NCBI GenBank assembly: GCA_017465085.1
Contig: JAFTWW010000047.1
Location: 1-46,420 of the forward strand
DNA from: Clostridia bacterium
GTDB taxonomy: Bacteria > Bacillota > Clostridia > Oscillospirales > Acutalibacteraceae
Direction: 5' to 3'
Length of the DNA stretch: 46,420 bases
Made by a program: the position numbers and the translations under genes. Shown in pieces: positions 8,404 to 16,453 of this stretch. Below the pieces are notes generated by a model. It ran no database searches. It worked only from the letters and a program-made list of their open reading frames with translations, and had not been told where the DNA came from. Position 1 is the stretch's first letter. Each line of letters begins with the position of its first letter.

Positions 8404-9093
8404 ATGCGTGATGATATTTGCACCATACCCGTAAGCGAGGTATTTGAAGAGAGCGATGGGTGCCCAATATGCCGAATGTATAAAACGGTGGAGGATAGGA
8501 TAATCACCTATATTTTAGGCGATGCTATGATGGAGCCCGATGTGAGAATTGAAACCAATAAGGCGGGCTTTTGCGAAAAGCATCTCGATAAAATGATGGG
8601 GTATCGCGGCCGATTGCAGTTGGCTCTTATGCTTGAAACTCACTTAAAAAGCGTTAAGGGCGATATCTTCGATAAAAAGCTTTTTAACCCTGCCGCAAAA
8701 AAGGCGGAAAAGGCAGGAAAAATTTCGGAGAGCTGTTTTATCTGCAATAAGATAGAGTGGGGCGTATCTCGGATGATAGAAACTATCTACCGCTGTTATG
8801 AAACCGAGAGCGATTTCAGAAAGCTTTTTGATAATCAGCCCCAGTTTTGCCTCAGGCACTATGAGCGGCTTGTTTCGGGGGCTACAAAATCCAAAATGCC
8901 CCATTATTTAAGCGAATTTACAGGCAACCTAACCCGCATAACAGGGGAGTATGCCGCCTCTCTTTGCGAGGATATTTCCAAATATTGCTCGATGTATGAT
9001 TACCGAAATGCAGGGCCTAATGCCGATTGGGGCAACAGCAAGGATTCGGTTGAAAGGGCCGTGGGATTTCTTTCGGGGAAAATTGTCGAATAA
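8404..9093 (+). CDS. DUF6062 family protein, Cys/His-rich
   Basis: 229-residue cytoplasmic protein of unknown function. The ATG at 8404 follows GAAAGGA; an upstream in-frame ATG at 8308 lacks a comparable site and would overlap the divergent ogg start. Two similar halves are visible. Each has a CPIC- or CFIC-type pair (CPICRMYKTVEDR; CFICNKIEW) followed by a C-x2-H motif (FCEKHLDKMM; FCLRHYERL). Together these eight Cys/His residues could bind two metal ions; that is inference. DUF6062 proteins are common in gut Clostridia with no known role that I recall. There is no operon partner; a repeat array follows. Confidence 0.8.
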   Translation: MRDDICTIPVSEVFEESDGCPICRMYKTVEDRIITYILGDAMMEPDVRIETNKAGFCEKHLDKMMGYRGRLQLALMLETHLKSVKGDIFDKKLFNPAAKKAEKAGKISESCFICNKIEWGVSRMIETIYRCYETESDFRKLFDNQPQFCLRHYERLVSGATKSKMPHYLSEFTGNLTRITGEYAASLCEDISKYCSMYDYRNAGPNADWGNSKDSVERAVGFLSGKIVE

Positions 9094-9455
9094 TTTACAT
9101 AAAACTCGGATTTTGGCAAATGTTAGTAGAAAAACCGCGTAGTTATGCGAGTTTCTCAACTTTTCCACCGAGTTATCAACATTTTTATGTTAACCAAAGT
9201 TAATTTTGAGTTATGATTGCCTTCGGCAAGTTATGAGTTATCAGTTAAGATATTCACTTCGTGAATAGTTAATGTGTTTGCGAAGCAAACCAATATATAT
9301 TGTCGGCTTTGCCGACACCTAAACTATTCGTTTGCGAATATCATAACATTCGGCTCTGCCGAATTCATAGTTCATAACTTATAACTATATTATTTTTGAA
9401 TAACCTATCCACCTTTTGCCTAAAATAGATTTATAACGAAAAAAGGTGGTTTTTT
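9094..9455. repeat. 362-bp gene-free region with a six-hairpin array
   Basis: No coding sequence is seen. Six short inverted repeats lie in about 150 bp: TTGCCttcGGCAA (9217-9229), TATTCACttcGTGAATA (9251-9267), GTTTGCgaaGCAAAC (9276-9290), TGTCGGCtttGCCGACA (9301-9317), TATTCGtttgCGAATA (9325-9340) and TTCGGCtctGCCGAA (9349-9363). All stems are perfect and differ from one another, with loops of 3-4 nt. GTTATGAGTTA-like spacers separate several of them. This is the densest member of the mini-hairpin family in the window. Confidence 0.85.
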
Positions 9456-9731
9456 ATGGTAAAGGGAGTTAATAAAACCGTTATTGAGGTTAATGATACA
9501 GGCAGTAAAATGTTTGAAAAGGTTGTGTTTTTTGTATCCCCTAAGTATGGCAACCTGAAGGCCGCGAGTCTTAACAAGGCGGTAAGGGAGTTTTCCTTTA
9601 ATATGGAAAACAATCTCTCCTCTAAAAAAAGCCTTCGCAAAAGGGTAAGGCTTAAAAGGGGAGCCAAGATTTTTTTAATCACCGCAGGGCTTGTTTTAGC
9701 GGCGGGCATAGCCCTTTTAATAATTTTGTAA
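9456..9731 (+). CDS. small hypothetical membrane protein (91 aa)
   Basis: Not recognised. The start follows AAAGGTGG 7 nt upstream. Residues 1-55 are hydrophilic. A strongly basic stretch follows (KKSLRKRVRLKRG, about 58-70), then one C-terminal transmembrane helix (about 71-91). By the positive-inside rule the N-terminal part should face the cytoplasm, giving a tail-anchored topology. It is monocistronic, with its own terminator directly downstream. Confidence 0.65.
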   Translation: MVKGVNKTVIEVNDTGSKMFEKVVFFVSPKYGNLKAASLNKAVREFSFNMENNLSSKKSLRKRVRLKRGAKIFLITAGLVLAAGIALLIIL

Positions 9732-9741
9732 ATAAAATGTA

Positions 9742-9780
9742 AAAAAATGCAAGGTGTTGGTCTTACTCCTTGCATTTTTT
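9742..9780 (+). terminator. intrinsic terminator
   Basis: Stem AAAAAATGCAAGG pairs with CCTTGCATTTTTT around a 13-nt loop and ends in a T run. It ends the 91-aa protein transcript. Confidence 0.85.
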
Positions 9781-9831
9781 CTTATATTCGACTATAATTA
9801 TACTATTACATATAGTTTGGAGATAAAATAG

Positions 9832-10557
9832 GTGGAAAATGTAAAATCCGCATCAAAGATTTTTTTAAGAATAGTTGCAGTAACCCTTTTATGCTTTTTT
9901 AGCTGTATAGCGTTTCTTGTTATCTGCAACGGCATCGGCACAGAAAAGATTGGCTACACCGTTTACGGTGCCACCGAGGGTGATGAGGAATTGACAGAGT
10001 TATATACCCATTATTATTCCGATGGCGTGGATGAAAGGCAGGCCGAGTTTGAGGAAAAGGGCTATGCTATGCAGAAGGTAACTATCCACTCCCGTCTTTC
10101 AGGGGGTATGAAGGCCATTTTCCTTATTTTAACACAAGTATCCAATCTCGTTATTTTAGTAGCGTTTATTTACCATCATCTGTGGGATTTAGGCGCCAAG
10201 GATCTTAACCTGGTCAAATTCGGTCACAAGGCGGAGGATAAGCTACGCGGCTTTAAGATTGGTCTTTTAGCATCAATACCTAATATACTTTTCTTCTGTA
10301 CCCTTGTTGTTTTCAAAAACAGCTTTATGGCGGGCTTTAACGCGCCGTTTTATAAATTTATAGTAAGCTATTTTTATTCCTTTGTGGAGCTTATATTAAA
10401 CGGTGTTACGGATATTAACGCCCTCTCCCTCTGGCAATTTGCAGCCCTCGGCGCTTTACTGCTTGTAATCCCCGTTATCACCGAGGTTGCCTATCTCTTA
10501 GGCTATAAGGGAGTAATCGTTTCGGATAAGCTTATTTACAAGAAGGGAGAAGAATAA
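9832..10557 (+). CDS. hypothetical multi-pass membrane protein (241 aa)
   Basis: Family not recognised. The start is GTG, supported by a TTTGGAG site about 9 nt upstream. Hydrophobic segments lie near residues 12-35, 98-122, 145-165, 175-200 and 205-230. An external or loop domain (about 36-95) is rich in acidic and tyrosine residues (ELTELYTHYYSDGVDE). The stop overlaps the start of the next gene (TAATG), so it is translationally coupled to the DUF624 protein and probably works with it in the membrane. Confidence 0.7.
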   Translation: MENVKSASKIFLRIVAVTLLCFFSCIAFLVICNGIGTEKIGYTVYGATEGDEELTELYTHYYSDGVDERQAEFEEKGYAMQKVTIHSRLSGGMKAIFLILTQVSNLVILVAFIYHHLWDLGAKDLNLVKFGHKAEDKLRGFKIGLLASIPNILFFCTLVVFKNSFMAGFNAPFYKFIVSYFYSFVELILNGVTDINALSLWQFAALGALLLVIPVITEVAYLLGYKGVIVSDKLIYKKGEE

Positions 10558-11366
10558 TGGCAGGATTTTTCGGTTTATTTAATTATGATAAGGAAGGCTC
10601 GGGTATTGATAAAAATGCCCCTAAAAAGAAAACCTTTGTAGTTTTCTTTGAAACCTTTTTCAGAAATGTGTGGAAATTCATTACCATAAATTTTGTTTAT
10701 TGCCTTATGTGTTTGCCTATAATCACCAAGGGCTTTGCAAATGCGGGCCTTACCCATGTTGCAAGAAATACCGCAAGGGATAAGCATTCATTCGGTCTCA
10801 GCGATTTCTTCGAAACCATTAAGAAAAACTGGAAACAGGCCCTTGCTATAAATATTATAAACACGGTGGTTACCGCCATAAATGTTTACGCCCTTTACTA
10901 TTATTGGTTTGCAGAAAAGAGCGTTGGTCAGACCATTGGCCTTGGTGTTTCCATATTTGTAGCCTTCATTTTTTCTGTAATGAAGTATTATATGTGGACC
11001 ATGGCAATCACCTTTAAGCTTACTGTTAAGCAGATTTACAGCAACTCCTTCAAGCTTGCCATCGCTAACCTGAAGCTTAATTTCCTTTGCGTAATTGTTT
11101 TGCTTTTAGTGTATGCCCTTTATTTTGTTGCTTTCTGGTATCTTGGTAAGTATTCAATAGTAATCGCAATAGAGATTGTTCTCTTTATATGCACCTTCCC
11201 CGGCTTTAAGTATCTTCTTGTGCAGTTCTGCACCTTCCCCGCAATCAAGAAATATATGATTGACCCCTATTACGCCGAGCATCCCGATGATGATATCGAG
11301 CTCCGCCGCGATTTAGGCCTCGAGATTCCCCAGGATGAAGAGGAAGAAGAAACCGATATAGAATAA
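10557..11366 (+). CDS. DUF624 (YesL-like) membrane protein
   Basis: 269-residue integral membrane protein. It has a soluble N terminus of about 35 residues, then hydrophobic segments near 38-60, 95-120, 125-150, 175-200 and 203-225, and ends in a very acidic tail (about 240-269, QDEEEEETDIE). The segment NVWKFITINFVYCLMCLPIIT is typical of DUF624. Family members often sit beside sugar transporters and glycoside hydrolases, as YesL does in the Bacillus rhamnogalacturonan locus, but their biochemical role is unclear. The gene overlaps the previous one by one base, and an AraC regulator converges from the other side. Confidence 0.8.
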   Translation: MAGFFGLFNYDKEGSGIDKNAPKKKTFVVFFETFFRNVWKFITINFVYCLMCLPIITKGFANAGLTHVARNTARDKHSFGLSDFFETIKKNWKQALAINIINTVVTAINVYALYYYWFAEKSVGQTIGLGVSIFVAFIFSVMKYYMWTMAITFKLTVKQIYSNSFKLAIANLKLNFLCVIVLLLVYALYFVAFWYLGKYSIVIAIEIVLFICTFPGFKYLLVQFCTFPAIKKYMIDPYYAEHPDDDIELRRDLGLEIPQDEEEEETDIE

Positions 11367-11370
11367 AATT

Positions 11371-11396
11371 AAACCCAGTCGAAAGACTGGGTTTTT
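11371..11396. terminator. bidirectional terminator between converging genes
   Basis: Perfect 10-bp stem AAACCCAGTC/GACTGGGTTT with a GAAA tetraloop. It has T on the plus side and A on the other, so it serves both DUF624 and the minus-strand AraC gene. Confidence 0.88.
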
Positions 11397-11404
11397 ATAT
11401 TTTA

Positions 11405-12175
11405 TTACAGCTCATTATCCTGTTTTCTGATTGATAGAGGATTTTTTCCCGTTTGCTGTCTGAAAATTTTCCTGAAATATGAAGAGGAGCTGAAATGTAG
11501 CATATTGCTTATCTCTTCAACCGAAAGGGTGGTGGTTTTAAGAAGCTCCTTTGCCTTTTCGCAAACTATCTGGTGCTTGATTTCGAGCGGGGTTTTATTA
11601 AACACCTTCTGAAAGATGAGATATAACCCCGATTCACTTACTCCACAAAATGCGGCAAGCTCATCAATCTTACAGGTGTAGTTTTTATCAAGAAAGGCAA
11701 GGGCTCTTTTGGTGATATATTCATACTTATTACTCTTTGCTTTCTCCACCTGCATTTTGGGAATTACCGCTCCGAGAAAGGAGTAAAGTGCGCCAACAGT
11801 TGTGCAGTTAACGGTCATATCATTTAATATAATATCAAGATGCTTTTCGGCATCACTCTCAATTTCAAGCTTCTGAAGAACAAATTCCTTATCGGTAACG
11901 GGCAGAGCCTCAAAGCCGATAGAGTAGAATATTACCTCTTTGGGCGTTTCAAAGCCCCAATAAGAGATATAATTCAGATTTTTTGGGATATAGCATATAT
12001 CACCCTCATTAAGCTCTAAAACCGTATCATCAGATATAATTTTACCCGTTCCCGAGGTGAGTTTGGCAATATAGTGGCTGGGAGCACCGTTTCCCTTGGT
12101 ATAATCGGTGGTACGCGTGTGGGGAATGCGGTTACGGAAAAACTTGAAATCGGAATAAAATGAAAGATTACTCAT
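11405..12175 (-). CDS. AraC family transcriptional regulator
   Basis: 256-residue DNA-binding regulator. Residues 1-100 form a cupin-like sensory part (SGTGKIISDDTVLELNEGDICYIP). The C-terminal ~100 residues carry two helix-turn-helix motifs: IDELAAFCGVSESGLYLIFQK, then SVEEISNMLHFSSSSYFRKIFR with the GKNPLSIR signature end. The ATG follows GAGGA at 9 nt. It is divergent from the oxidoreductase/epimerase operon starting at 12298, which it most likely controls in response to a sugar or derivative (inference from arrangement). A promoter reading into it is described at 12228-12257. Confidence 0.88.
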   Translation of the reverse strand: MSNLSFYSDFKFFRNRIPHTRTTDYTKGNGAPSHYIAKLTSGTGKIISDDTVLELNEGDICYIPKNLNYISYWGFETPKEVIFYSIGFEALPVTDKEFVLQKLEIESDAEKHLDIILNDMTVNCTTVGALYSFLGAVIPKMQVEKAKSNKYEYITKRALAFLDKNYTCKIDELAAFCGVSESGLYLIFQKVFNKTPLEIKHQIVCEKAKELLKTTTLSVEEISNMLHFSSSSYFRKIFRQQTGKNPLSIRKQDNEL

Positions 12176-12227
12176 ATAAATTCATCCTCAAATTAGAGAA
12201 TTTTACCTCTTTTTTTGCATTTTTTAC

Positions 12228-12257
12228 AGTATAATACATTGTATTCCCGCTTGTCAA
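12228..12257 (-). promoter_or_regulatory. sigma-A promoter of the AraC gene
   Basis: On the minus strand, TTGACA (12257-12252), an 18-bp spacer and TATACT (12233-12228). It lies in the divergent region, where the regulator and the plus-strand operon could share operators. No equally clear promoter is seen for the plus-strand operon, consistent with activator dependence (inference). Confidence 0.6.
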
Positions 12258-12297
12258 GGTATATAATTAAATTAAACTAAGGGAAAGGATGTTTTAT

Positions 12298-13311
12298 ATG
12301 CAAAATGAGATTATTGCCTTTACCGCCCCAAAGGTAGCCCAGCTTTTAAGCGCAGATGTGCCCGAGCTTAAGCCTACCGAGGTTTTGGTTAAGCTCTGCA
12401 TTTCCACCATAAGCAGTGGCACCGAGAGGGCCAATCTCTTAGGCGAGGTTAATGTAAGCGTTGCCACTATTGATACCGAGGCCCATTTTCCGAGATATTG
12501 CGGATATAGCTCTTCGGGTATAGTTGAAAAGGTTGGCAGCGAGGTTACCGATTTTGCCGTAGGAGATAGGGTTGCTCTTTCCTGGAGCACACACAGTAAG
12601 TATGTTGTAATCGAAAGCAAAAATTTACATAAGATTTTAGATGATAGCGTTTCCTTTGAGGAGGCGGCTCTCTGGCATATAGGAACATTCCCTATGGCTG
12701 CTATAAGAAAATGCCGTTTCGAGATTGGAGAATCCGCAATAGTTATGGGTATGGGCATTTTAGGTATGTTTGCCGTTAAGCTCTTGGCGGCATCAGGCGC
12801 CGCGCCCCTTATTGCAGTTGACCCCGTTCCCGAAAAGCGTGAGCTTGCCTTAAAAATAGGCGCCGATTATGCCTTTGATCCCTTCGACCCCGACTTTGCT
12901 AATAAAGTTAAAGCCGTAACCGATGGGGGCGTGAATGTAGCTATTGAGGTAACGGGTAACGGCGGAGCTCTTAACGGAGTTCTTGATTGTATGAAACGAA
13001 TGGGCAGGGTAGCCCTGCTTGGATGTACGAGAAGCAGTGATTTCACCGTGGATTATTATCACAAGGTGCACGGCCCTGGCATTTCCCTTATAGGCGCCCA
13101 TACCGCCGCCCGCCCCGTTGAAGAAAGCTCGGCAGGTCTTTTCACCACCCACGATGATGTTATGGCTATGCAAAGGCTTAATAAATTCGGTCGCCTTGAG
13201 TTTTCTTCCCTTATAGAAGAAACCCACAAGCCTTGTGAAGCGCCCGAGGTTTATACCCGCTTAGCAAATGAAAAAGCTTTCCCGATTGTTCAGTTCGATT
13301 GGAGGGAATAA
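12298..13311 (+). CDS. zinc-type alcohol dehydrogenase-like oxidoreductase (MDR family)
   Basis: 337-residue medium-chain dehydrogenase. The ATG at 12298 is preferred, 8 nt after GGGAAAGG; an ATG 9 nt earlier touches the ribosome binding site. It has the N-terminal GroES-like fold (ISTISSGTERANLL; RYCGYSSSGIVEKVG; VGDRVALSW) and a Rossmann domain (VMGMGILGMFAVKLLAASGA, about 145-165). The usual catalytic Cys/His zinc ligands and four-Cys structural loop are not evident. It therefore resembles the threonine/sorbitol dehydrogenase-like group that works on sugars or derivatives. It is first in a four-gene operon with a Gfo/Idh/MocA oxidoreductase 3 bp downstream. The substrate is unknown. Confidence 0.82.
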   Translation: MQNEIIAFTAPKVAQLLSADVPELKPTEVLVKLCISTISSGTERANLLGEVNVSVATIDTEAHFPRYCGYSSSGIVEKVGSEVTDFAVGDRVALSWSTHSKYVVIESKNLHKILDDSVSFEEAALWHIGTFPMAAIRKCRFEIGESAIVMGMGILGMFAVKLLAASGAAPLIAVDPVPEKRELALKIGADYAFDPFDPDFANKVKAVTDGGVNVAIEVTGNGGALNGVLDCMKRMGRVALLGCTRSSDFTVDYYHKVHGPGISLIGAHTAARPVEESSAGLFTTHDDVMAMQRLNKFGRLEFSSLIEETHKPCEAPEVYTRLANEKAFPIVQFDWRE

Positions 13312-13314
13312 GCC

Positions 13315-14325
13315 TTGCGTAAGATTAAAATAGCACAGATAGGCACAAGCACCAACAGTCACGGTAACGATATTTTTAATACCATTAAAAAGCTAACCGA
13401 TGTTTTTGAGGTTGTGGGTTATGCTCTTCCCGAAAACGAAAGGGAAAAGTTCCCCGAGAGAATGGCGGATTTTGAAGGCTTTCGCGAAATGACCGTTGAG
13501 GAGATTTTGAGCGATAGCGAAATTGAAGCCGTAACCGTTGAAACCGAGGAGATTTATCTCACAAAATATGCCACAATGGCGGCAAATGCGGGTAAGCATA
13601 TCCATATGGAAAAGCCGGGCGGAATAAACCTTGCCGAGTTTGAGCAGTTAATTAAAACCGTAAAGGAAAACGGTGAAACCTTCCATATAGGCTATATGTA
13701 CCGCTATAATCCTTACATCCGCGAGATTTTTTCTAAAATTGAGAGCGGTGAGCTTGGCGATATAATCAGCGTTGAGGCGCAGATGAACTGCATCCATCCC
13801 GTAAAGGTGCGTGAGTGGCTAGGCAATTTTCCGGGTGGTATGATGTTCTTCTTAGGTTGCCATCTGATTGACCTTGTTTTGCAGATAAAGGGCAAACCCG
13901 ATAATATAATCCCTCTTAACAGAAGAACGGGTGTTGATGGCGTTGATGCCGAGGATTTCGGTATGGCTGTTTTTGAGTATAAGGATAGCGTTTCATTTAT
14001 CAAAATGGTGGCGAGTGAAATCGGCGGCTATGCACGGCGTCAGTTCGTAGTAACGGGTAGCAAGAAAACCGTTGAGCTTAAGCCCTTCGAGATGTTCGTT
14101 CCCGATGGCCAGTATATGATGTTTACCGAAAAAACCGAGTATGAATCTACCGTTTGGAGCGATAGGGGAGTAACCGTTCGCAGTGATATCTTCAACCGTT
14201 ATGATACTATGCTCACCTCATTTGCCGAGATGGTGGCAGGGGATAGAGAGAATCCCTACACTCTCGATTATGAGCTCGAGCTTTATAAAACATTACTAAT
14301 TTGTTGTGGAGTTGATGTAAAATGA
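13315..14325 (+). CDS. Gfo/Idh/MocA family NAD(P)-dependent oxidoreductase
   Basis: 336-residue sugar-type oxidoreductase. The start is TTG, supported by GGAGGGA 7 nt upstream, and the stop overlaps the next start (ATGA). The N-terminal Rossmann fold begins KIKIAQIGT. The EKP motif that positions cofactor and substrate is present (HIHMEKPGG, about 95-103). The C-terminal alpha/beta domain has GGMMFFLGCHLIDL, including the H-x2-D pair typical of the family's active site. Family members oxidise or reduce inositols, hexoses or amino-sugars; nothing here fixes the substrate. The tight packing in the operon suggests it acts in sequence with the flanking dehydrogenase and epimerase. Confidence 0.87.
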   Translation: MRKIKIAQIGTSTNSHGNDIFNTIKKLTDVFEVVGYALPENEREKFPERMADFEGFREMTVEEILSDSEIEAVTVETEEIYLTKYATMAANAGKHIHMEKPGGINLAEFEQLIKTVKENGETFHIGYMYRYNPYIREIFSKIESGELGDIISVEAQMNCIHPVKVREWLGNFPGGMMFFLGCHLIDLVLQIKGKPDNIIPLNRRTGVDGVDAEDFGMAVFEYKDSVSFIKMVASEIGGYARRQFVVTGSKKTVELKPFEMFVPDGQYMMFTEKTEYESTVWSDRGVTVRSDIFNRYDTMLTSFAEMVAGDRENPYTLDYELELYKTLLICCGVDVK

Positions 14326-15323
14326 AAAAAGCGCTTATTTTAGGCGGAACAGGCGTTATGGGTACCTATTTAACTAAGTACCTCTACGATATGGGTTTTA
14401 AGCTTGATGTTTTTTCTCTTGATGAAAAGGAATCCAAGCAGAACTTAAACTATATCAAGGCAAACGCCAAGGATAAGGCAGTAGTTGCGGAGTATCTTAA
14501 AAACGATTACGATGCCGTTATCGATTTTATGATGTATAACACCAAGGAATTTACCGATACATATAAAATGTTCCTTGATAATACCGAGCAGTATGTGTTC
14601 CTTTCTTCTTACAGGATTTATGCCGATGATAACCCCATCCGCGAAACCTCCCCGCGCCTTTTGGATGTTTCTCCCGATAAGCATTATCTTGCATCGGATG
14701 ATTATTCTCTCTATAAGGCAAGAAGTGAGGATTTGCTTATAAATTCGGGCAAAACCAATTGGACCGCTGTTCGCCCCACCATAACCTATTCCGATCAGCG
14801 TTTGCAGTTAGTAACCCTTGAGGGCAACACCGTTATTAACCGTTCAAGGCAGGGTAAACCCGTGGTGCTCCCCGCAGATGCCCTTAAGGCTCAGACTACT
14901 ATGACCTTTGCAGGTGATGTATCCCAGATGATAGCCCGCCTCGTTCTTAATAAGGATGCTTACGGCGAGGCTTACACCACCGCCACCGCAGAGCATCAGT
15001 CCTGGGAAACTATTGCCGATTACTATAAGGAAATCATCGGTCTTAAATATATCCCCGTAAGCACCGAAGAATTCCTTTCCATCCGTTCCGATGAGGAGTA
15101 TGATCCTTACCGTTGGAAGTTAATCTATGACCGTTTCTATGACCGCATTATAGATAACACCAAGATATTAAATGCTACGGGTATGAAGCAATCCGAGCTT
15201 ACCTCCGTTAAAGAGGGCCTTACCCGTTGCATCGCGGCTCTTGATTCAAGCAAAACCTTCGGCAATATGGCTTACAGCGACCGTATGGATGCCTTCCTCC
15301 AAGCTAAAGGAATAAAATTTTAA
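14322..15323 (+). CDS. NAD(P)-dependent epimerase/dehydratase family protein
   Basis: 333-residue extended short-chain dehydrogenase. It overlaps the previous stop by 4 bp, so it is translationally coupled. The N-terminal glycine motif GGTGVMGTYL binds NAD(P). The middle region has YVFLSSYRIY, and the next tyrosine/lysine pair, Y-S-L-Y-K in DDYSLYKARSEDLL, fits the YxxxK catalytic position. ADDNPIRETSPR matches the substrate loop of nucleotide-sugar epimerase-like proteins, and WTAVRPTITY follows. It probably acts on a sugar derivative, either free or nucleotide-linked; which one is not determined. Confidence 0.83.
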   Translation: MKKALILGGTGVMGTYLTKYLYDMGFKLDVFSLDEKESKQNLNYIKANAKDKAVVAEYLKNDYDAVIDFMMYNTKEFTDTYKMFLDNTEQYVFLSSYRIYADDNPIRETSPRLLDVSPDKHYLASDDYSLYKARSEDLLINSGKTNWTAVRPTITYSDQRLQLVTLEGNTVINRSRQGKPVVLPADALKAQTTMTFAGDVSQMIARLVLNKDAYGEAYTTATAEHQSWETIADYYKEIIGLKYIPVSTEEFLSIRSDEEYDPYRWKLIYDRFYDRIIDNTKILNATGMKQSELTSVKEGLTRCIAALDSSKTFGNMAYSDRMDAFLQAKGIKF

Positions 15324-15334
15324 GGAGTAAAAAA

Positions 15335-16318
15335 ATGAAAGCAATACTTGTAAATGATGATAGAAGTCTTCGTTGGGATAATGTACCCGATCCCGTTATG
15401 AATGAGGATGATTGCCTTGTTAAAATCGAAGCGGCGGCCCTTAACCGCGCCGACCTTATGCAGAGAGAGGGAGATTATCCTCCTCCTCCCGGATGCCCCG
15501 AGTGGATGGGCCTTGAGATTGCAGGTACCATTGTTGAGATGAGCGAGGGCGCTAAGGCAAAATCAAACTATAAGGTAGGCGATAAGGTTTGCGCCCTGCT
15601 TGGCGGCGGCGGATATGCCCAGTATGCCAATATTAAGTATGATATGCTTATGCCCATCCCCGAGAACTGCTCGGTTATCGAGGCGGCCGCTATTCCCGAG
15701 GCTTTTGCTACCGCTTATCTTAATCTATTTATCGAGGGCAATATCAAAGAGGGTGATACATTGCTTATGAATGCAGGAGCTTCGGGCCTTGCGAGTGTAA
15801 TTATTCCTATGGCTAAGGCATTTGGTATCAGGGTTATCACCACCGTTTTAACCGAGGAAATTGCTAATTCCATCACCCACCTTAATGCCGATAGAGTTGT
15901 TGTTACCACCAAGGAGGATATCTCGCAGGTGCTTAAAGAGGAGCTTGAAGCAGGCCATCCTGTTGATGTTGCTATCGATTGCCTCGGCGGTGAGATTATG
16001 GGCAAGTGCATCCATTACCTAAAGCACGGCGCTCGTTGGATTATGATTGCGGCGTTAGCAGGTCAGAAAACCGAAATTGACCTTAAGAATATTTATGTAA
16101 GAAATGTTCGTATAATCGGAAGCACTCTCCGTTCAAGAACTCCCGCAGTTAAGGCGCAGATTCTTGCCGACCTCGTTAAGAATGTATGGCCTAAGGTAGC
16201 TACAGGAGAGGTTAAACCCACCATCTATAAGGTGCTCCCCATAACCGAAGCAGAAGCCGCCCACGATATTCTCTATAAAGGTCAGAATGTAGGCAAAGTA
16301 GTTTTAACGGTTGAATAA
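15335..16318 (+). CDS. NAD(P)H quinone oxidoreductase-like protein (PIG3/QOR type)
   Basis: 327-residue zinc-independent medium-chain reductase. Family signatures: ALNRADLMQREGDYPPPPG, the NRAD/L and PPPPG segment of PIG3-like enzymes, then LGLEIAGTI-like WMGLEIAGTIVE, VGDKVCALLGGGGYA, and a cofactor site LMNAGASGLASVIIPMAKA (about 143-160). The C-terminal STLRSRTPAVK motif is also typical. These enzymes reduce quinones or activated ketones with NADPH. Here it is last in a four-gene operon with sugar-type oxidoreductases, so a keto-sugar or aldehyde by-product is possible (inference). A terminator follows. Confidence 0.85.
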   Translation: MKAILVNDDRSLRWDNVPDPVMNEDDCLVKIEAAALNRADLMQREGDYPPPPGCPEWMGLEIAGTIVEMSEGAKAKSNYKVGDKVCALLGGGGYAQYANIKYDMLMPIPENCSVIEAAAIPEAFATAYLNLFIEGNIKEGDTLLMNAGASGLASVIIPMAKAFGIRVITTVLTEEIANSITHLNADRVVVTTKEDISQVLKEELEAGHPVDVAIDCLGGEIMGKCIHYLKHGARWIMIAALAGQKTEIDLKNIYVRNVRIIGSTLRSRTPAVKAQILADLVKNVWPKVATGEVKPTIYKVLPITEAEAAHDILYKGQNVGKVVLTVE

Positions 16319-16324
16319 TTATAA

Positions 16325-16356
16325 TAAAAAGAAGGTTCGTCACGAACCTTCTTTTT
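16325..16356 (+). terminator. intrinsic terminator of the oxidoreductase operon
   Basis: Stem GAAGGTTCG/CGAACCTTC with a tca loop, flanked by an A run and a T run. Confidence 0.88.
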
Positions 16357-16390
16357 ATTATATCTGCTTAATATTTCCTTTTTACTAATC

Positions 16391-16419
16391 TTGACAACAT
16401 ACTACTTATATAATATAAT
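16391..16419 (+). promoter_or_regulatory. perfect-consensus sigma-A promoter for the MgtC-like gene
   Basis: TTGACA (16391-16396), exactly 17 bp, then TATAAT (16414-16419). Both hexamers match the consensus fully, which is unusual and suggests strong, activator-independent transcription. Confidence 0.85.
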
Positions 16420-16453
16420 ATGTTTTTAATTTGGTTTGAAAGGAAAATTTAAT

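Noticed and set aside
9150-9190. DnaA-box-like TTATCAACA next to an AT-rich hairpin region, suggesting a replication origin
   Set aside because: Only one near-match is visible, with no cluster of boxes and no dnaA, dnaN, rnpA or gyr genes nearby; the hairpins belong to the dispersed repeat family.
9210-9390. CRISPR-like array
   Set aside because: The repeated units differ in sequence, are far shorter than CRISPR repeats, lack constant-length spacers, and no cas genes are present.
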